Source: Janthinobacterium sp.
Lineage (GTDB): Bacteria > Pseudomonadota > Gammaproteobacteria > Burkholderiales > Burkholderiaceae_D
Assembly: GCA_003133225.1 (NCBI GenBank)
Contig: PKWL01000063.1
Coordinates: 1-64,000, forward strand
Length of the DNA stretch: 64,000 nucleotides
Reading direction: 5' to 3'
The notes beneath the pieces were generated by a model. The model saw nothing but the letters and a program-made list of their open reading frames with translations. It did not search any database and was not told the origin of the DNA. The position numbers and the translations under genes are program-made. This document shows positions 18,419 to 28,667 of this stretch, in pieces; position 1 is the stretch's first letter; every line of letters begins with the position of its first letter.

Positions 18419-18967
18419 TTAAGCAGCTTTTTTAACAGCCTGCGACAATTGATTTGAGGCTTTTAGGACCTGAGCGTCAATCGCTTCAACGGCTTGCTTC
18501 GTGGTCTTCGTCAGTTGCTCGTAACCAGAGTTTGCATTGCCGATAGCCGACTTTAGCATGGCCATTGCATTTTCAGAACCGGCCGGCGCTTGTTTGATGA
18601 CCTCGTCGACCAACGCTACAACCCGGTTTTTCGAATCAGCGATTTGGGTTTCAGCAGCTTTCGTGAAATCATTCTTAATGCCGGATACGATTTCGGTCAA
18701 GTGACGTCCGTAGGAGCTCGTTTTTTCACCATTGAGCTTTGCTTGCGTGGTGGCAAGAGCGAAAAATTCTTGGGGATCCTTGGCGGAAAATAATTGTTTT
18801 GCTGCAACGTTAGATTCTTCTGCGTACGCTTTAACTGCAGCGATGTTCAATGCTATCGCCTTTTCTCCGCCCTCAACAGCTTTGCTTGCCAGAGCATTGA
18901 AGGTGGCAAATTGCGATTCAAATAGGGCTTTGGTTAAAGATGAAAATTTTTCCAGATTCGACAACAT
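18419..18967 (-). CDS. phaP: Phasin family PHA granule-associated protein
   Basis: A 182-residue phasin that coats PHA granules and controls their size. It is almost entirely amphipathic helix, rich in Ala, Lys, Gln and Glu, with the family pattern LEKFSSLTKALFESQFATFNALASKAVEGGEKAIALN near the N-terminus. The C-terminus has the typical Ala/Lys helix ending QAVKKAA. The ATG at 18967 follows AGGAGA at 5 nt; a longer frame from 18988 includes that ribosome binding site and is rejected. An FNR/ANR-like palindrome lies 119 nt upstream. Confidence 0.93.
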   Translation of the reverse strand: MLSNLEKFSSLTKALFESQFATFNALASKAVEGGEKAIALNIAAVKAYAEESNVAAKQLFSAKDPQEFFALATTQAKLNGEKTSSYGRHLTEIVSGIKNDFTKAAETQIADSKNRVVALVDEVIKQAPAGSENAMAMLKSAIGNANSGYEQLTKTTKQAVEAIDAQVLKASNQLSQAVKKAA

Positions 18968-19085
18968 AAATTTCTCCTGAAATTGCAATAGCTACGTTAT
19001 GCGGCTTCCCGAGTCGAATGGTGCGCCGCAACAATTGCCATCCTACCCGAAGATCGCATTGCAATTTACGTTATTGCGAAGTGGT

Positions 19086-19099
19086 TTGATGTGCGTCAA
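19086..19099 (-). promoter_or_regulatory. FNR/ANR-like box upstream of phaP
   Basis: TTGATGTGCGTCAA differs from the FNR/ANR consensus TTGAT-N4-ATCAA at one position. It lies between the phasin gene and the M20 peptidase gene, both on the minus strand, 119 nt before the phasin start. A TAAATT -10 candidate (19068-19063 on the minus strand) would place the box about 37 bp before the transcription start, slightly off the classical -41.5. Confidence 0.45.
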
Positions 19100-19191
19100 T
19101 AGTATGCGTCGATTTATTGCCGAAAGCATGCGCTGCGGCCAATGCTCTCTTATGATTTTTGCCACGAAGCGGAGTGCTGCCTGTGCCGGGA

Positions 19192-20460
19192 TTATGGCCC
19201 GTCCGCCAGGAAGTCGAACAAAGTGAGCGCCACCACCTTGGTGGCCTTGCGCAAATCCTCGAGCAAGAGTTTTTCGTCGGCTTTCTTCGCGTTTGACTCT
19301 GGCAATGTACGCGGACCGGCCCCGTACAGGACGGCCGGTATGCCTCGCTCACCGTACAGGCGGGCATCAGCGTACAAGGGAGTGCCTTGGGCCAAAATGG
19401 TCTCGCCGATAATAGTTTTGGCATTTTTTTGCAGGCTGGCCACGAGCTTTTCGGAACCTGCCAGCGGTATGAGCGCGTGCGACAATAATAATCGCCTGAT
19501 CTCGACATCGATGCCCGGCACGCCGCACACGGCGTTCTCGATCAGCGCGCGCACCCCGCGTTCGACCGCCACCGGATCTTCTTCCGGGATCATGCGCCGA
19601 TCCAACTTCATCACCACTTTGCCGGGCACCACGTTGGTATTGGTGCCGCCGACGATGAATCCGACTAGCATGGTCGGCGAATCGATGCCTGGCACGCTTG
19701 ACTTTATGCTTTTCAAGGCGGGCAGCCCAGCATAGATCGCGTTTAGGATCTTGGTGGCTGCCTGCAAAGCGTCACAGCCCGTTTCCGGCATCGCGCCATG
19801 GCCCGACTTGCCGTGTACGGTAATTTCCAGTTGCAGGCAGCCGTTGTGCGCTGTCACAATGTGGTAACTGAAACCGGCGCCAATCACGAAATCGGGCTTG
19901 GTCAGCTTTTGCTCGAGCAGCCAGCCGGGGCCGAGCAAGCCGCCAAATTCTTCGTCATAGGTGAAATGCAGCTCAAGGCCGCCTTTGAGCGGGCCACCCC
20001 GGCCTTCGAGCGCGCGCACGGCAAAGGCATAGGTCGCAAAATCGCATTTCGAGACGGCGACGGCGCGCCCGTAAATGTAACCGTTGTCGATCACGCCAGC
20101 ATACGGTGGAAACGTCCAGCCCTCACCGGGCGCCACCGCGTCGCCATGCGCATTCAAGGCAATCGTCGGCCCCTGCGCTTGATATGGGCGCCGCACGATC
20201 AGGTTGGTAATACTTTGCATGCCATACTCGCTCACGGTGGCAGGCGGCACCACATGCTGTTCCGCCTGCCACCCAAAGGCCTTGACCATCTCGGCGACGG
20301 CTTCCGCGTGCGGCGAATTGTTTCCCGGCGGCATATCGGTGGGAATACGTATTAGTCGTTGCAGGAAAGCGACTTCCTCGTCGAAATGGGCGTCGATCCA
20401 GCGACAAATTTGCTCACAGGCAGTTGGGTTCATCGAGTCACCAGGTTGTGGGATTGCCAT
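19192..20460 (-). CDS. M20 family metallo-hydrolase (ArgE/DapE-like)
   Basis: A 422-residue zinc peptidase/deacylase. The metal site includes NAHGDAVAPGEGW (His and Asp ligands; Asp in second position), YDEEFGG (Glu-Glu) and the distal ligands in the last third. The dimerisation domain begins near LEITVHGKSGHGAMPETG. Substrate is not evident. Its place, 39 nt after puuD on the same strand and within a nucleobase catabolic cluster, suggests hydrolysis of an amide or ureido intermediate, but that is inference. The start could also be the ATG at 20433; neither has a strong ribosome binding site. Confidence 0.85.
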   Translation of the reverse strand: MAIPQPGDSMNPTACEQICRWIDAHFDEEVAFLQRLIRIPTDMPPGNNSPHAEAVAEMVKAFGWQAEQHVVPPATVSEYGMQSITNLIVRRPYQAQGPTIALNAHGDAVAPGEGWTFPPYAGVIDNGYIYGRAVAVSKCDFATYAFAVRALEGRGGPLKGGLELHFTYDEEFGGLLGPGWLLEQKLTKPDFVIGAGFSYHIVTAHNGCLQLEITVHGKSGHGAMPETGCDALQAATKILNAIYAGLPALKSIKSSVPGIDSPTMLVGFIVGGTNTNVVPGKVVMKLDRRMIPEEDPVAVERGVRALIENAVCGVPGIDVEIRRLLLSHALIPLAGSEKLVASLQKNAKTIIGETILAQGTPLYADARLYGERGIPAVLYGAGPRTLPESNAKKADEKLLLEDLRKATKVVALTLFDFLADGP

Positions 20461-20499
20461 AATTTTGTTGCGAACGTATGTCCTTAGCGCTCAATCATC

Positions 20500-21717
20500 T
20501 CATTTTGCGCCGGTCTCGAACCAAGCGCCGATCTGCCCCCTCTCTGCGTCAGCCATATTCGTCAGGTTTCCGAGCGGCATCGCTTTTAGCTGAACGGCCT
20601 GCTTGTAAATTTGCGCCGCATGTTGGCGGATCCGGGCCGCGCTGTCGAGCAAAATTCCGCCCGGCGCTGCCGTTATGCCAGCTTGGGTCGGGTGCGCCGC
20701 GTGGCAAACGACGCAACGTCGGGTGATAATGGCCTGCACCTTGGCGAACTGGGCGATGGGGTCGGCTGCGGCCGCGCGCGCACCCGGCGGCGCCGGCGCG
20801 ATGGCCACAGCAACGGCCAATAACAAGCACGCGCTGATGATCAGATAGCGCCACACGACGCGCCCGCGCTGGCGCAGATTGAAAAAATGGCGGATGAACA
20901 CGCCAGCGGCCATGATGACCGCCAGCACCAGCCACGCCCATTCCTGGCGATACGTCATCGCGTAATGGTTGCTGATCATGATGAACAGCACCGGCAGCGT
21001 GAAATAATTGTTATGCACGCTGCGCTGCTTTGCAATCTGGCCGTGAACGGGGTTGGGCAGCTGTCCGGCCATCATGGCGTTGACCATCTTGCGCTGCCCG
21101 GGAATGATCAGCATGAGGACGTTGCCAGCCATCATGGTGCCCATCATCGCGCCAATATGAATGTAGGCCGCGCGCCCACTCAGCGTTTTCGTCAACGCAT
21201 AAGCGACCGCGACGATCAGCGCAAACATGACCAAACCGAACCACAGATCGTGCTCGCCGAGCCTGGAACGGCACAATAAATCGTAGCCGACCCAGCCAAA
21301 CGCCAAGGCGCCGAGGCTGATGCAGATTGCTTGCCAGCTGCTGATGTCGGCCACCGAGGTGTCGATCAGCATGGCCCGCGCATCGAAATAATAAACAATG
21401 ATTAACAGCGCGAAGCCCGATAGCCAGGTCGAATATGCTTCCCATTTGAACCAGTGCAACTCTTTGGGCAGCTCGGCGGGCGCGACCAGATATTTTTGCG
21501 GATTGTAAAAGCCGCCGCCATGGACCGCCCACAACTCGCCCGCCACGCCTTTTTTGGCCAGATCGGAAGCGGGCGGCGGCGGCCGAATTGCATTGTCCAG
21601 CCAGGCAAAATAAAACGACGCTCCGATCCAGGCGATGCCGGTCGTCACGTGCAGCCAGCGCACGATCAGATTGAGCCACTCCTGGGTGTACGGAATCAGA
21701 TAGGCGAACGCTTCCAT
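20500..21717 (-). CDS. puuD: Membrane urate hydroxylase PuuD with C-terminal cytochrome c domain
   Basis: A 405-residue integral membrane urate oxidase that converts urate to 5-hydroxyisourate and replaces soluble uricase. The N-terminal part has about eight membrane helices with WLHVTTGIAWIGASFYFAWLDN and the histidine-rich SVHNNYFTLPVLFIMISNHY. The C-terminal periplasmic domain holds one haem c motif (CVVCH) near residue 345, a likely route for electrons to the respiratory chain. The ATG at 21717 follows AAGGA; an in-frame ATG at 21753 is less likely. The hydroxyisourate hydrolase and OHCU decarboxylase that act next are in the same cluster. Confidence 0.93.
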   Translation of the reverse strand: MEAFAYLIPYTQEWLNLIVRWLHVTTGIAWIGASFYFAWLDNAIRPPPPASDLAKKGVAGELWAVHGGGFYNPQKYLVAPAELPKELHWFKWEAYSTWLSGFALLIIVYYFDARAMLIDTSVADISSWQAICISLGALAFGWVGYDLLCRSRLGEHDLWFGLVMFALIVAVAYALTKTLSGRAAYIHIGAMMGTMMAGNVLMLIIPGQRKMVNAMMAGQLPNPVHGQIAKQRSVHNNYFTLPVLFIMISNHYAMTYRQEWAWLVLAVIMAAGVFIRHFFNLRQRGRVVWRYLIISACLLLAVAVAIAPAPPGARAAAADPIAQFAKVQAIITRRCVVCHAAHPTQAGITAAPGGILLDSAARIRQHAAQIYKQAVQLKAMPLGNLTNMADAERGQIGAWFETGAK

Positions 21718-22394
21718 CACATTCCTTGTGGTTTTGGGCAATCCGGCGGCCATGCGTCGCCGCGATCAAGTGAAAAATTCAACGTTTTACAAAAGATAAA
21801 CCATCATCTTAGGCAACATGAAAAGTAACATACATTCGACCTATGCGATTCGATATGGTCAGTCACCGGCCCAAGGCCAGCCTGCCGCAATTTTCGACTT
21901 GCACCCGATCTGCATCCGGCACAGGCTGCTGGCGCCGACTATCTCCCAAGTCCTGCCGAACGTCGCCGCGCTGCGCGGCTCGCCCAATAACAGTCGTGAT
22001 TCAGGCGCGGCGGTTACCTTGTGGCAGATGGGCGCCGCCGGTGCCCATCTGCCACAAGGTAGCGGCGCTCAATCGATGCCTTCCCGGCCCAAAAATGGCG
22101 CAGTCGAATCGCCCTGCTGGCCTTGCCTGCATGCAGACCGATCTCGTGCCAACCACGGTCGCCGCTTCCTTCGCGTATAGCCTGTTTGGCGCCGAAAGTT
22201 TTACGCTGCCGTTGAAATTTCGGCCTATGCACTTACCGCTTGTGGCACGAGCAGGTGCAACAGGCGAGCACAAATGGCTGCGCGACCAGATGAGCGCGGG
22301 CGCTGGTCACCAGCTAGCGCCCGCCTAGGGTTGCGTATATCATCGAGCCTGTCGACAGAGGGTTCCCCCCTCCCGCCGCGCCGGAAAGGATGCG
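21718..22394. other. Long divergent intergenic region
   Basis: These 677 bases separate puuD from the uraD-allC fusion. Apart from the perfect inverted repeat at 22015-22061, I see no gene. A 161-codon frame (21843-22328) lacks a ribosome binding site and any family resemblance. The region probably holds divergent promoters and operators for urate genes. Confidence 0.45.
22015..22061. repeat. Perfect 19-bp inverted repeat with 9-nt loop
   Basis: TACCTTGTGGCAGATGGGC (22015-22033) is exactly complementary to 22043-22061, with the 9-nt spacer GCCGCCGGT between them. It lies mid-way in the non-coding region between puuD and the uraD-allC fusion, about 300 bp from each. No T-run follows on either strand. 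It may be a structured RNA, a terminator lacking a T-tract, a small mobile remnant, or a large regulatory palindrome. Confidence 0.85.
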
Positions 22395-24155
22395 ATGACT
22401 ACTCTTTCAGACTTGAACGCGGGCGATCAGGCCAGCTTCGTTGCGCACCTGCTCGCCATCTACGAGCATTCACCATGGATCCCCCAGCGTGCCGCAGCAC
22501 AGCGCCCGTTTGCCTCCGAAATGGCGCTAAGGCTGGCCTTGCAAGCGGTCGTTCGGAGCGCCACTCCCGATGAGCAGCTCGGCCTAATTCGCGCTCACCC
22601 GCAGCTGGCCGGCAAGGCCGCCATCGCCGGCCAGCTCATGGGGGAATCGGCACAGGAACAAGCTAAGTCGGGCTTGAACCACTGCAGCGCCGGAGAATTC
22701 GCGGCCCTGCAGCGCTTAAATGGCGACTACAGCGCGAAATTCGGATTCCCCTTTATTCTCGCCGTCAGAGGCCCGGATGGCGCTGGCCTGACGCGCCAGA
22801 GCATCATCGCCACCTTCGCGCGCCGCCTGAAGCAGCAACCTGCGGACGAAATTTCCGAGTGCCTACGTCAAATACATCGCATCGCCGAATTGCGCCTAAA
22901 TGATTTGCTCGGCAGCACCTTCGAATTCGGCCCGGCCATCATGCAAAGATCCGAATTTCTGGCCGCCTGGAGTGATACCCGTGACGACCTCACCTGTGCC
23001 TACATGACTGCGGCGCACCGCAAGACTGCGGCGCAACTGGCCAACTGGATGCATGAAGCCGGCATGACGGTTCATGTCGATGCCGTCGGTAACGTGGTGG
23101 GGCGCTATCTATCCGCTCTTCCCGGCGCCAAAACTCTGATGACCGGCTCCCATTACGACACCGTACGCGATGCGGGAAAATACGACGGCCGCCTCGGCAT
23201 CCTGTTGCCTATCGCAGTCGTAAGCCATCTTCACGGGCGCCATGAAAAGCTGCCTTTTCATGTTGAAATCATCGCCTTTGCTGATGAAGAAGGCGTGCGT
23301 TTCAAGAGCACCTTCCTCGGTAGTCACGCGCTCAGCGGCCATTTCGATCTGTCCTTCTTAGAGCACACCGATGACGCCGGAATCACCATGCGCGAAGCCT
23401 TGACGGCGGCCGGTCACGATATTGCCGCGATCGGCGCGAGCGCTCGCAAGAGGGAGGATCTGCTCGGCTTCGTCGAAGTCCATATCGAGCAGGGGCCGGT
23501 TCTGCTGGAGCGCGACTTGGCGTTGGGGGTGGTCACTTCGATCGCCGGCAGTTCACGTTTTCTGGTCGAGTTGACCGGCCTTGCCAGCCACGCCGGCACG
23601 ACGCCGATGACAATGCGCAAGGACGCCGCCGCCGCTGGCGCCGAAATCGTACTGATGCTCGAGCACCGTTGCGCCAGCCGGGGCGATTCTCTGGTTGGCA
23701 CTGTCGGCCAATTGCAAGTGCCAAACGGCTCTGTCAACGTGATCCCGGGCGCCTGCAAACTATCCCTTGACATCCGCGCCGCCGACGATGCCGTGCGCCT
23801 TGCCGCGGTCGCCGACGTGCTCGATGCCATCGCCGCTATTTGCGCGCGGCGTCATATCGACTTTAGCATACAGCCAGTCGTTGCCACCGGCGCCACCGCA
23901 TGCGCACCATGGCTCATGCAGCAGCTCATTCGCGCGCTCGATCGATGCGGCCTACCGCGCTTCGAGCTGGCCTCCGGCGCCGGGCACGACGCGATGGCAA
24001 TGGCCACCATCACGGATGTGGCCATGCTGTTCACGCGCTGTGGCAACGGCGGCATCAGCCACAACCGGCTAGAGACGGTGACCACCGACGACGTCGACCT
24101 CGCGGCGCGGGTGCTGCTCGACTTCCTGCGCCAATTCCGGCCGCACACCGCCTAG
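22395..24155 (+). CDS. Fused OHCU decarboxylase / allantoate amidohydrolase
   Basis: A 586-residue two-domain enzyme. Residues 1-170 are 2-oxo-4-hydroxy-4-carboxy-5-ureidoimidazoline decarboxylase (UraD), which makes S-allantoin: LIRAHPQLAGKAAIAG with the catalytic His, and LNGDYSAKFGFPFILAV. Residues about 178-586 are an M20-type allantoate amidohydrolase (AllC): GSHYDTVRDAGKYDG, ADEEGVRF, HIEQGPVLLERD and GISHNRLE supply the metal ligands. All key residues of both halves are present, so both should be active. The two reactions flank allantoinase (puuE, in the same cluster). AAAGGA precedes the ATG by 4 nt. Confidence 0.93.
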   Translation: MTTLSDLNAGDQASFVAHLLAIYEHSPWIPQRAAAQRPFASEMALRLALQAVVRSATPDEQLGLIRAHPQLAGKAAIAGQLMGESAQEQAKSGLNHCSAGEFAALQRLNGDYSAKFGFPFILAVRGPDGAGLTRQSIIATFARRLKQQPADEISECLRQIHRIAELRLNDLLGSTFEFGPAIMQRSEFLAAWSDTRDDLTCAYMTAAHRKTAAQLANWMHEAGMTVHVDAVGNVVGRYLSALPGAKTLMTGSHYDTVRDAGKYDGRLGILLPIAVVSHLHGRHEKLPFHVEIIAFADEEGVRFKSTFLGSHALSGHFDLSFLEHTDDAGITMREALTAAGHDIAAIGASARKREDLLGFVEVHIEQGPVLLERDLALGVVTSIAGSSRFLVELTGLASHAGTTPMTMRKDAAAAGAEIVLMLEHRCASRGDSLVGTVGQLQVPNGSVNVIPGACKLSLDIRAADDAVRLAAVADVLDAIAAICARRHIDFSIQPVVATGATACAPWLMQQLIRALDRCGLPRFELASGAGHDAMAMATITDVAMLFTRCGNGGISHNRLETVTTDDVDLAARVLLDFLRQFRPHTA

Positions 24156-24259
24156 GCCGCCCGTGCGTCGTCTAGCGCCGTTCTGCCCTTAGAACGTCAG
24201 GTTTACTAGCGGCATGTGGCGCAGCGCCGAAGGCGCAGAATGCATGGCGTTCCTCACAG

Positions 24260-25501
24260 TCACGGGCAGCTGGCGACTTCCGCATACTCTAGCATCGCAT
24301 GCAACAGCACGTTGCAGCCCGCTTCCAGATGCTCGGGTTTGGCGTCCTCGATCTCGTTGTGGCTGATGCCGTCCTTGCATGGCACGAATATCATTCCAGC
24401 CGGTGCCACGCGGGCCGCGTAAATGGCGTCATGGCCGGCGCCTGAGACCACATCCATGCTTGGATATCCAAGCTTGGCGATGGCCTTGCGCACTGCGCCG
24501 ACACAGTCAAGATCGAACGGGCACGGCGGGAAATACGAGACCCGCTCGACGCCGATGGCCAATCCGGATTCGGCCCGGGTCTGGTCGATAAAGAGCAGCA
24601 ACTCCCCGTGCATCGCGTTGAGTGTGTCGTCGCTCACGTTGCGCAGGTCGATGCTGAACTTGACTTCGCCCGGAATCACATTGCGGCTGTTTGGGAATAC
24701 CTGCACCATGCCAACCGTGCCGCGGCCATAGGGCGGATAGCGGTTCGCGATTGCCACCACTTCCTGCATGATGCGAGTCGACACTTGCAGTGCGTCCTTG
24801 CGCATTGCCATTGGCGTCGGCCCCGCATGCGCTTCCATACCGCTCACGGTGCAGTCATACCACGATAGGCCCATCACGGCCGGCACCACCCCGATCACCT
24901 TGCCAGCCTTCTCCAGCACCGGTCCCTGCTCAATGTGGGTCTCGAAATAGGCGCGCATCGGATGTTGGCCCGGCACCTGATCGCCCTGGTAGCCGATCCG
25001 CAACAGTTCGTCACCGACGGTTCGGCCTTGCGTGTCCTTGGCTGCGTACGCCGTCGCAAGGGTGAACGCGCCGCAAAACACGCCCGAGCCCATCATCACC
25101 GGCACGAAGCGCGATCCCTCCTCGTTGGTCCAGAACGCGACCTCGACAGGTGCTTGTGTCCGGATGTCCCGGTCATTTAGGGTGCGCACCACTTCCAGCC
25201 CAGCTAGCACTCCGAAATTGCCGTCGAACTTGCCACCGGTGGGCTGGGTATCGATATGACTGCCCATGACCACCGGCGGCAGCGCCTTGTTTTTGCCGTC
25301 GCGGCGCATGAAAACATTGCCGATCTGGTCAACGGTGATGCTCAATCCGGCCGCTTTGCCCCAGTCAACCACCAGATCGCGGCCCTGTTTGTCCAAGTCC
25401 GTAAGGGCCAGGCGCTTGACCCCCCCCTTGGCGGTGGCGCCGACGGCGGCCAGCTCCATCAGCGCAGCCCACAGACGATCGCCATTGATACGCAACTCCA
25501 T
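24260..25501 (-). CDS. Beta-ureidopropionase / N-carbamoyl amino acid amidohydrolase
   Basis: A 413-residue M20-type Zn hydrolase of the HyuC/AllC family. Ligand motifs are MGSHIDTQPTGGKFDG, TNEEGSRF, HIEQGPVLEKAG and GISHNEIED. It has the same fold as the AllC half of the neighbouring fusion, but it lies 17 nt behind dihydropyrimidinase. The third step of reductive pyrimidine breakdown (N-carbamoyl-beta-alanine to beta-alanine, CO2 and ammonia) is therefore its likely job. The ATG at 25501 has GGAGGA 7 nt upstream; a longer frame includes that site and is rejected. Allantoate specificity cannot be excluded from sequence alone. Confidence 0.88.
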   Translation of the reverse strand: MELRINGDRLWAALMELAAVGATAKGGVKRLALTDLDKQGRDLVVDWGKAAGLSITVDQIGNVFMRRDGKNKALPPVVMGSHIDTQPTGGKFDGNFGVLAGLEVVRTLNDRDIRTQAPVEVAFWTNEEGSRFVPVMMGSGVFCGAFTLATAYAAKDTQGRTVGDELLRIGYQGDQVPGQHPMRAYFETHIEQGPVLEKAGKVIGVVPAVMGLSWYDCTVSGMEAHAGPTPMAMRKDALQVSTRIMQEVVAIANRYPPYGRGTVGMVQVFPNSRNVIPGEVKFSIDLRNVSDDTLNAMHGELLLFIDQTRAESGLAIGVERVSYFPPCPFDLDCVGAVRKAIAKLGYPSMDVVSGAGHDAIYAARVAPAGMIFVPCKDGISHNEIEDAKPEHLEAGCNVLLHAMLEYAEVASCP

Positions 25502-25518
25502 ACCGGACTCCTCCAATT

Positions 25519-27009
<1,491 letters not shown>

Positions 27010-27086
27010 TTAGCGCCTGCGATTCTCTGGCCTGAACCATTTTTACGGACCGGAAAAGAGCAATCCCGAGACCGGATTTCGGCCAA

Positions 27087-28571
27087 CTAGGGCAACGGCG
27101 CCGGATGCAACGAGGGCAGCGCTTTGCCCTTCATCATCACGCCGTACACTAGCCCGGAAATGGCGATCCCGACAAACCACGCATAGGTATACACCGTTTT
27201 AAAGCCATCGGCCACATCCGGAAAGTACTGGGGAAAGGCCGCGTTCATGAAGCCCGGAATGTTCGGCGCGACGCCAAGCACGAAGGCGACCAGCGCCGCG
27301 GTGTTCCAGCCATTACGGTAGGAGTATTTGCCATCCGCGCAATACAGCTGCGTCACATCGAGCTCTGTCTTGCGGATCAGGTAATAGTCGATGATCAAGA
27401 TTCCCGCGATCGGCCCCAGCAGCGCCGAATAGCCAATTAGCCAAGTGAAAACATAGCCCTGCGTCGATTCCAGTATCTTCCATGGCATCATCACGATGGC
27501 AAGCGACGCCGTGATATATCCGCCGGCCTTGTAGGAAACGTGTTTCGGCGCGAGCGACGAAAAGTCGTAGGCGGGACCGACCAAATTGGCGGCCAGATTC
27601 ACGCTCACCGTATCGATTAGCAGGACAATTAACGCGATCAGTACGGCAGCGCCGGTCATGCGGCTGGCCAGATCGACGGGGTCCCATATCGCTTTGCCGT
27701 ACAGGACCATGGAGGCCGACGTGACGATCACGGCCAGCATCGCCAACAGCCCCATCGGCACCGGCAAGCCGACCGACTGGCCCAGCATTTGGTCACGCTG
27801 CGATTTGGCAAAACGGGTAAAGTCGGGAATGTTCAGCGCGAGCGTGGCCCAAAAGCCGACCATGGCCGTCAAGGACGGCCAAAACACGGCCCAGAACTGC
27901 CCGGCCTTTTTGCCGCCATCAACAAATTGCGAGGGCTGCGAGAGCAGCGGGCCGAAACCTCCGGCCTTGTTGTGCGCCCAGCCAAGGAGCACGAAGCAGA
28001 TTAAAATCTTCAGCGGGGCGGTGTAGGTTTCCAACTTGCGAATCGCATCCATGCCATGCACGATGTACCAGAGCTGGATCGCCCAAAATCCGAGGAAGCA
28101 TAGCGCCTGGCCGCCGTTGATGCCAAGGCCGCCGATCTTGGCCCCTCCGATGTCATGCCCTAGAGAGACGCCCAGCAAGGTGTAGATCATTTGGCCGCCG
28201 AACCAGGTTTGGATGCCGTACCAGCCACATGCGACAACCGCGCGCATCAAGGCCGGCAAGCGGGCCCCGGTTGTGCCAAATGAGGAACGCGCCAACACGG
28301 CGTACGGGATGCCGTACTTGGTGCCCGCCTGGCCGATCAGAAGCATTGGCAGGAGCACAATGGCGTTGGCGAGAAATACGGTCATGATCGCCTGATAGGC
28401 GGACATGCCGCTGTCGATCAAACTGGCCGACAGCGTGTAAGCCGGGATACACATGACCATCCCGACCCACAGCGCAGCAAAGTGATACCAGCGCCAGGTG
28501 CGTTGGCGCGCCGTGGTCGGGGCCAAATCTTCGTTCCAGAGTGGCCTGCTGTCTGACAAGTCTTTATTCAA
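27087..28571 (-). CDS. NCS1 family nucleobase:cation symporter
   Basis: A 494-residue transporter with about twelve membrane helices, of the NCS1 family (uracil, allantoin, hydantoin or cytosine/purine permeases). The N-terminal NEDLAPTTARQRTWRWYHFAALWVGM is diagnostic, as are WYGIQTWFGG and the LNIPDFTRFAK region. I place the start at a TTG codon with GGAGAG 5 nt upstream; an upstream ATG would add 26 residues across that site. Between preA and hydA on the same strand, it most likely imports uracil/thymine or hydantoin-like rings. Confidence 0.92.
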   Translation of the reverse strand: MNKDLSDSRPLWNEDLAPTTARQRTWRWYHFAALWVGMVMCIPAYTLSASLIDSGMSAYQAIMTVFLANAIVLLPMLLIGQAGTKYGIPYAVLARSSFGTTGARLPALMRAVVACGWYGIQTWFGGQMIYTLLGVSLGHDIGGAKIGGLGINGGQALCFLGFWAIQLWYIVHGMDAIRKLETYTAPLKILICFVLLGWAHNKAGGFGPLLSQPSQFVDGGKKAGQFWAVFWPSLTAMVGFWATLALNIPDFTRFAKSQRDQMLGQSVGLPVPMGLLAMLAVIVTSASMVLYGKAIWDPVDLASRMTGAAVLIALIVLLIDTVSVNLAANLVGPAYDFSSLAPKHVSYKAGGYITASLAIVMMPWKILESTQGYVFTWLIGYSALLGPIAGILIIDYYLIRKTELDVTQLYCADGKYSYRNGWNTAALVAFVLGVAPNIPGFMNAAFPQYFPDVADGFKTVYTYAWFVGIAISGLVYGVMMKGKALPSLHPAPLP

Positions 28572-28667
28572 AGTGACTCTCCGCGGGTGTTTGCATTTTC
28601 CGGTAACGCAAGTGGCGCCTATTTTAAGCGTACCTCCCCGATCCACCAAGCCGAAGTCAAAGGGCCC

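Noticed and set aside
21843-22328. 161-codon frame across the puuD/uraD intergenic region
   Set aside because: It runs through the perfect inverted repeat and shows no recognisable domain or ribosome binding site.
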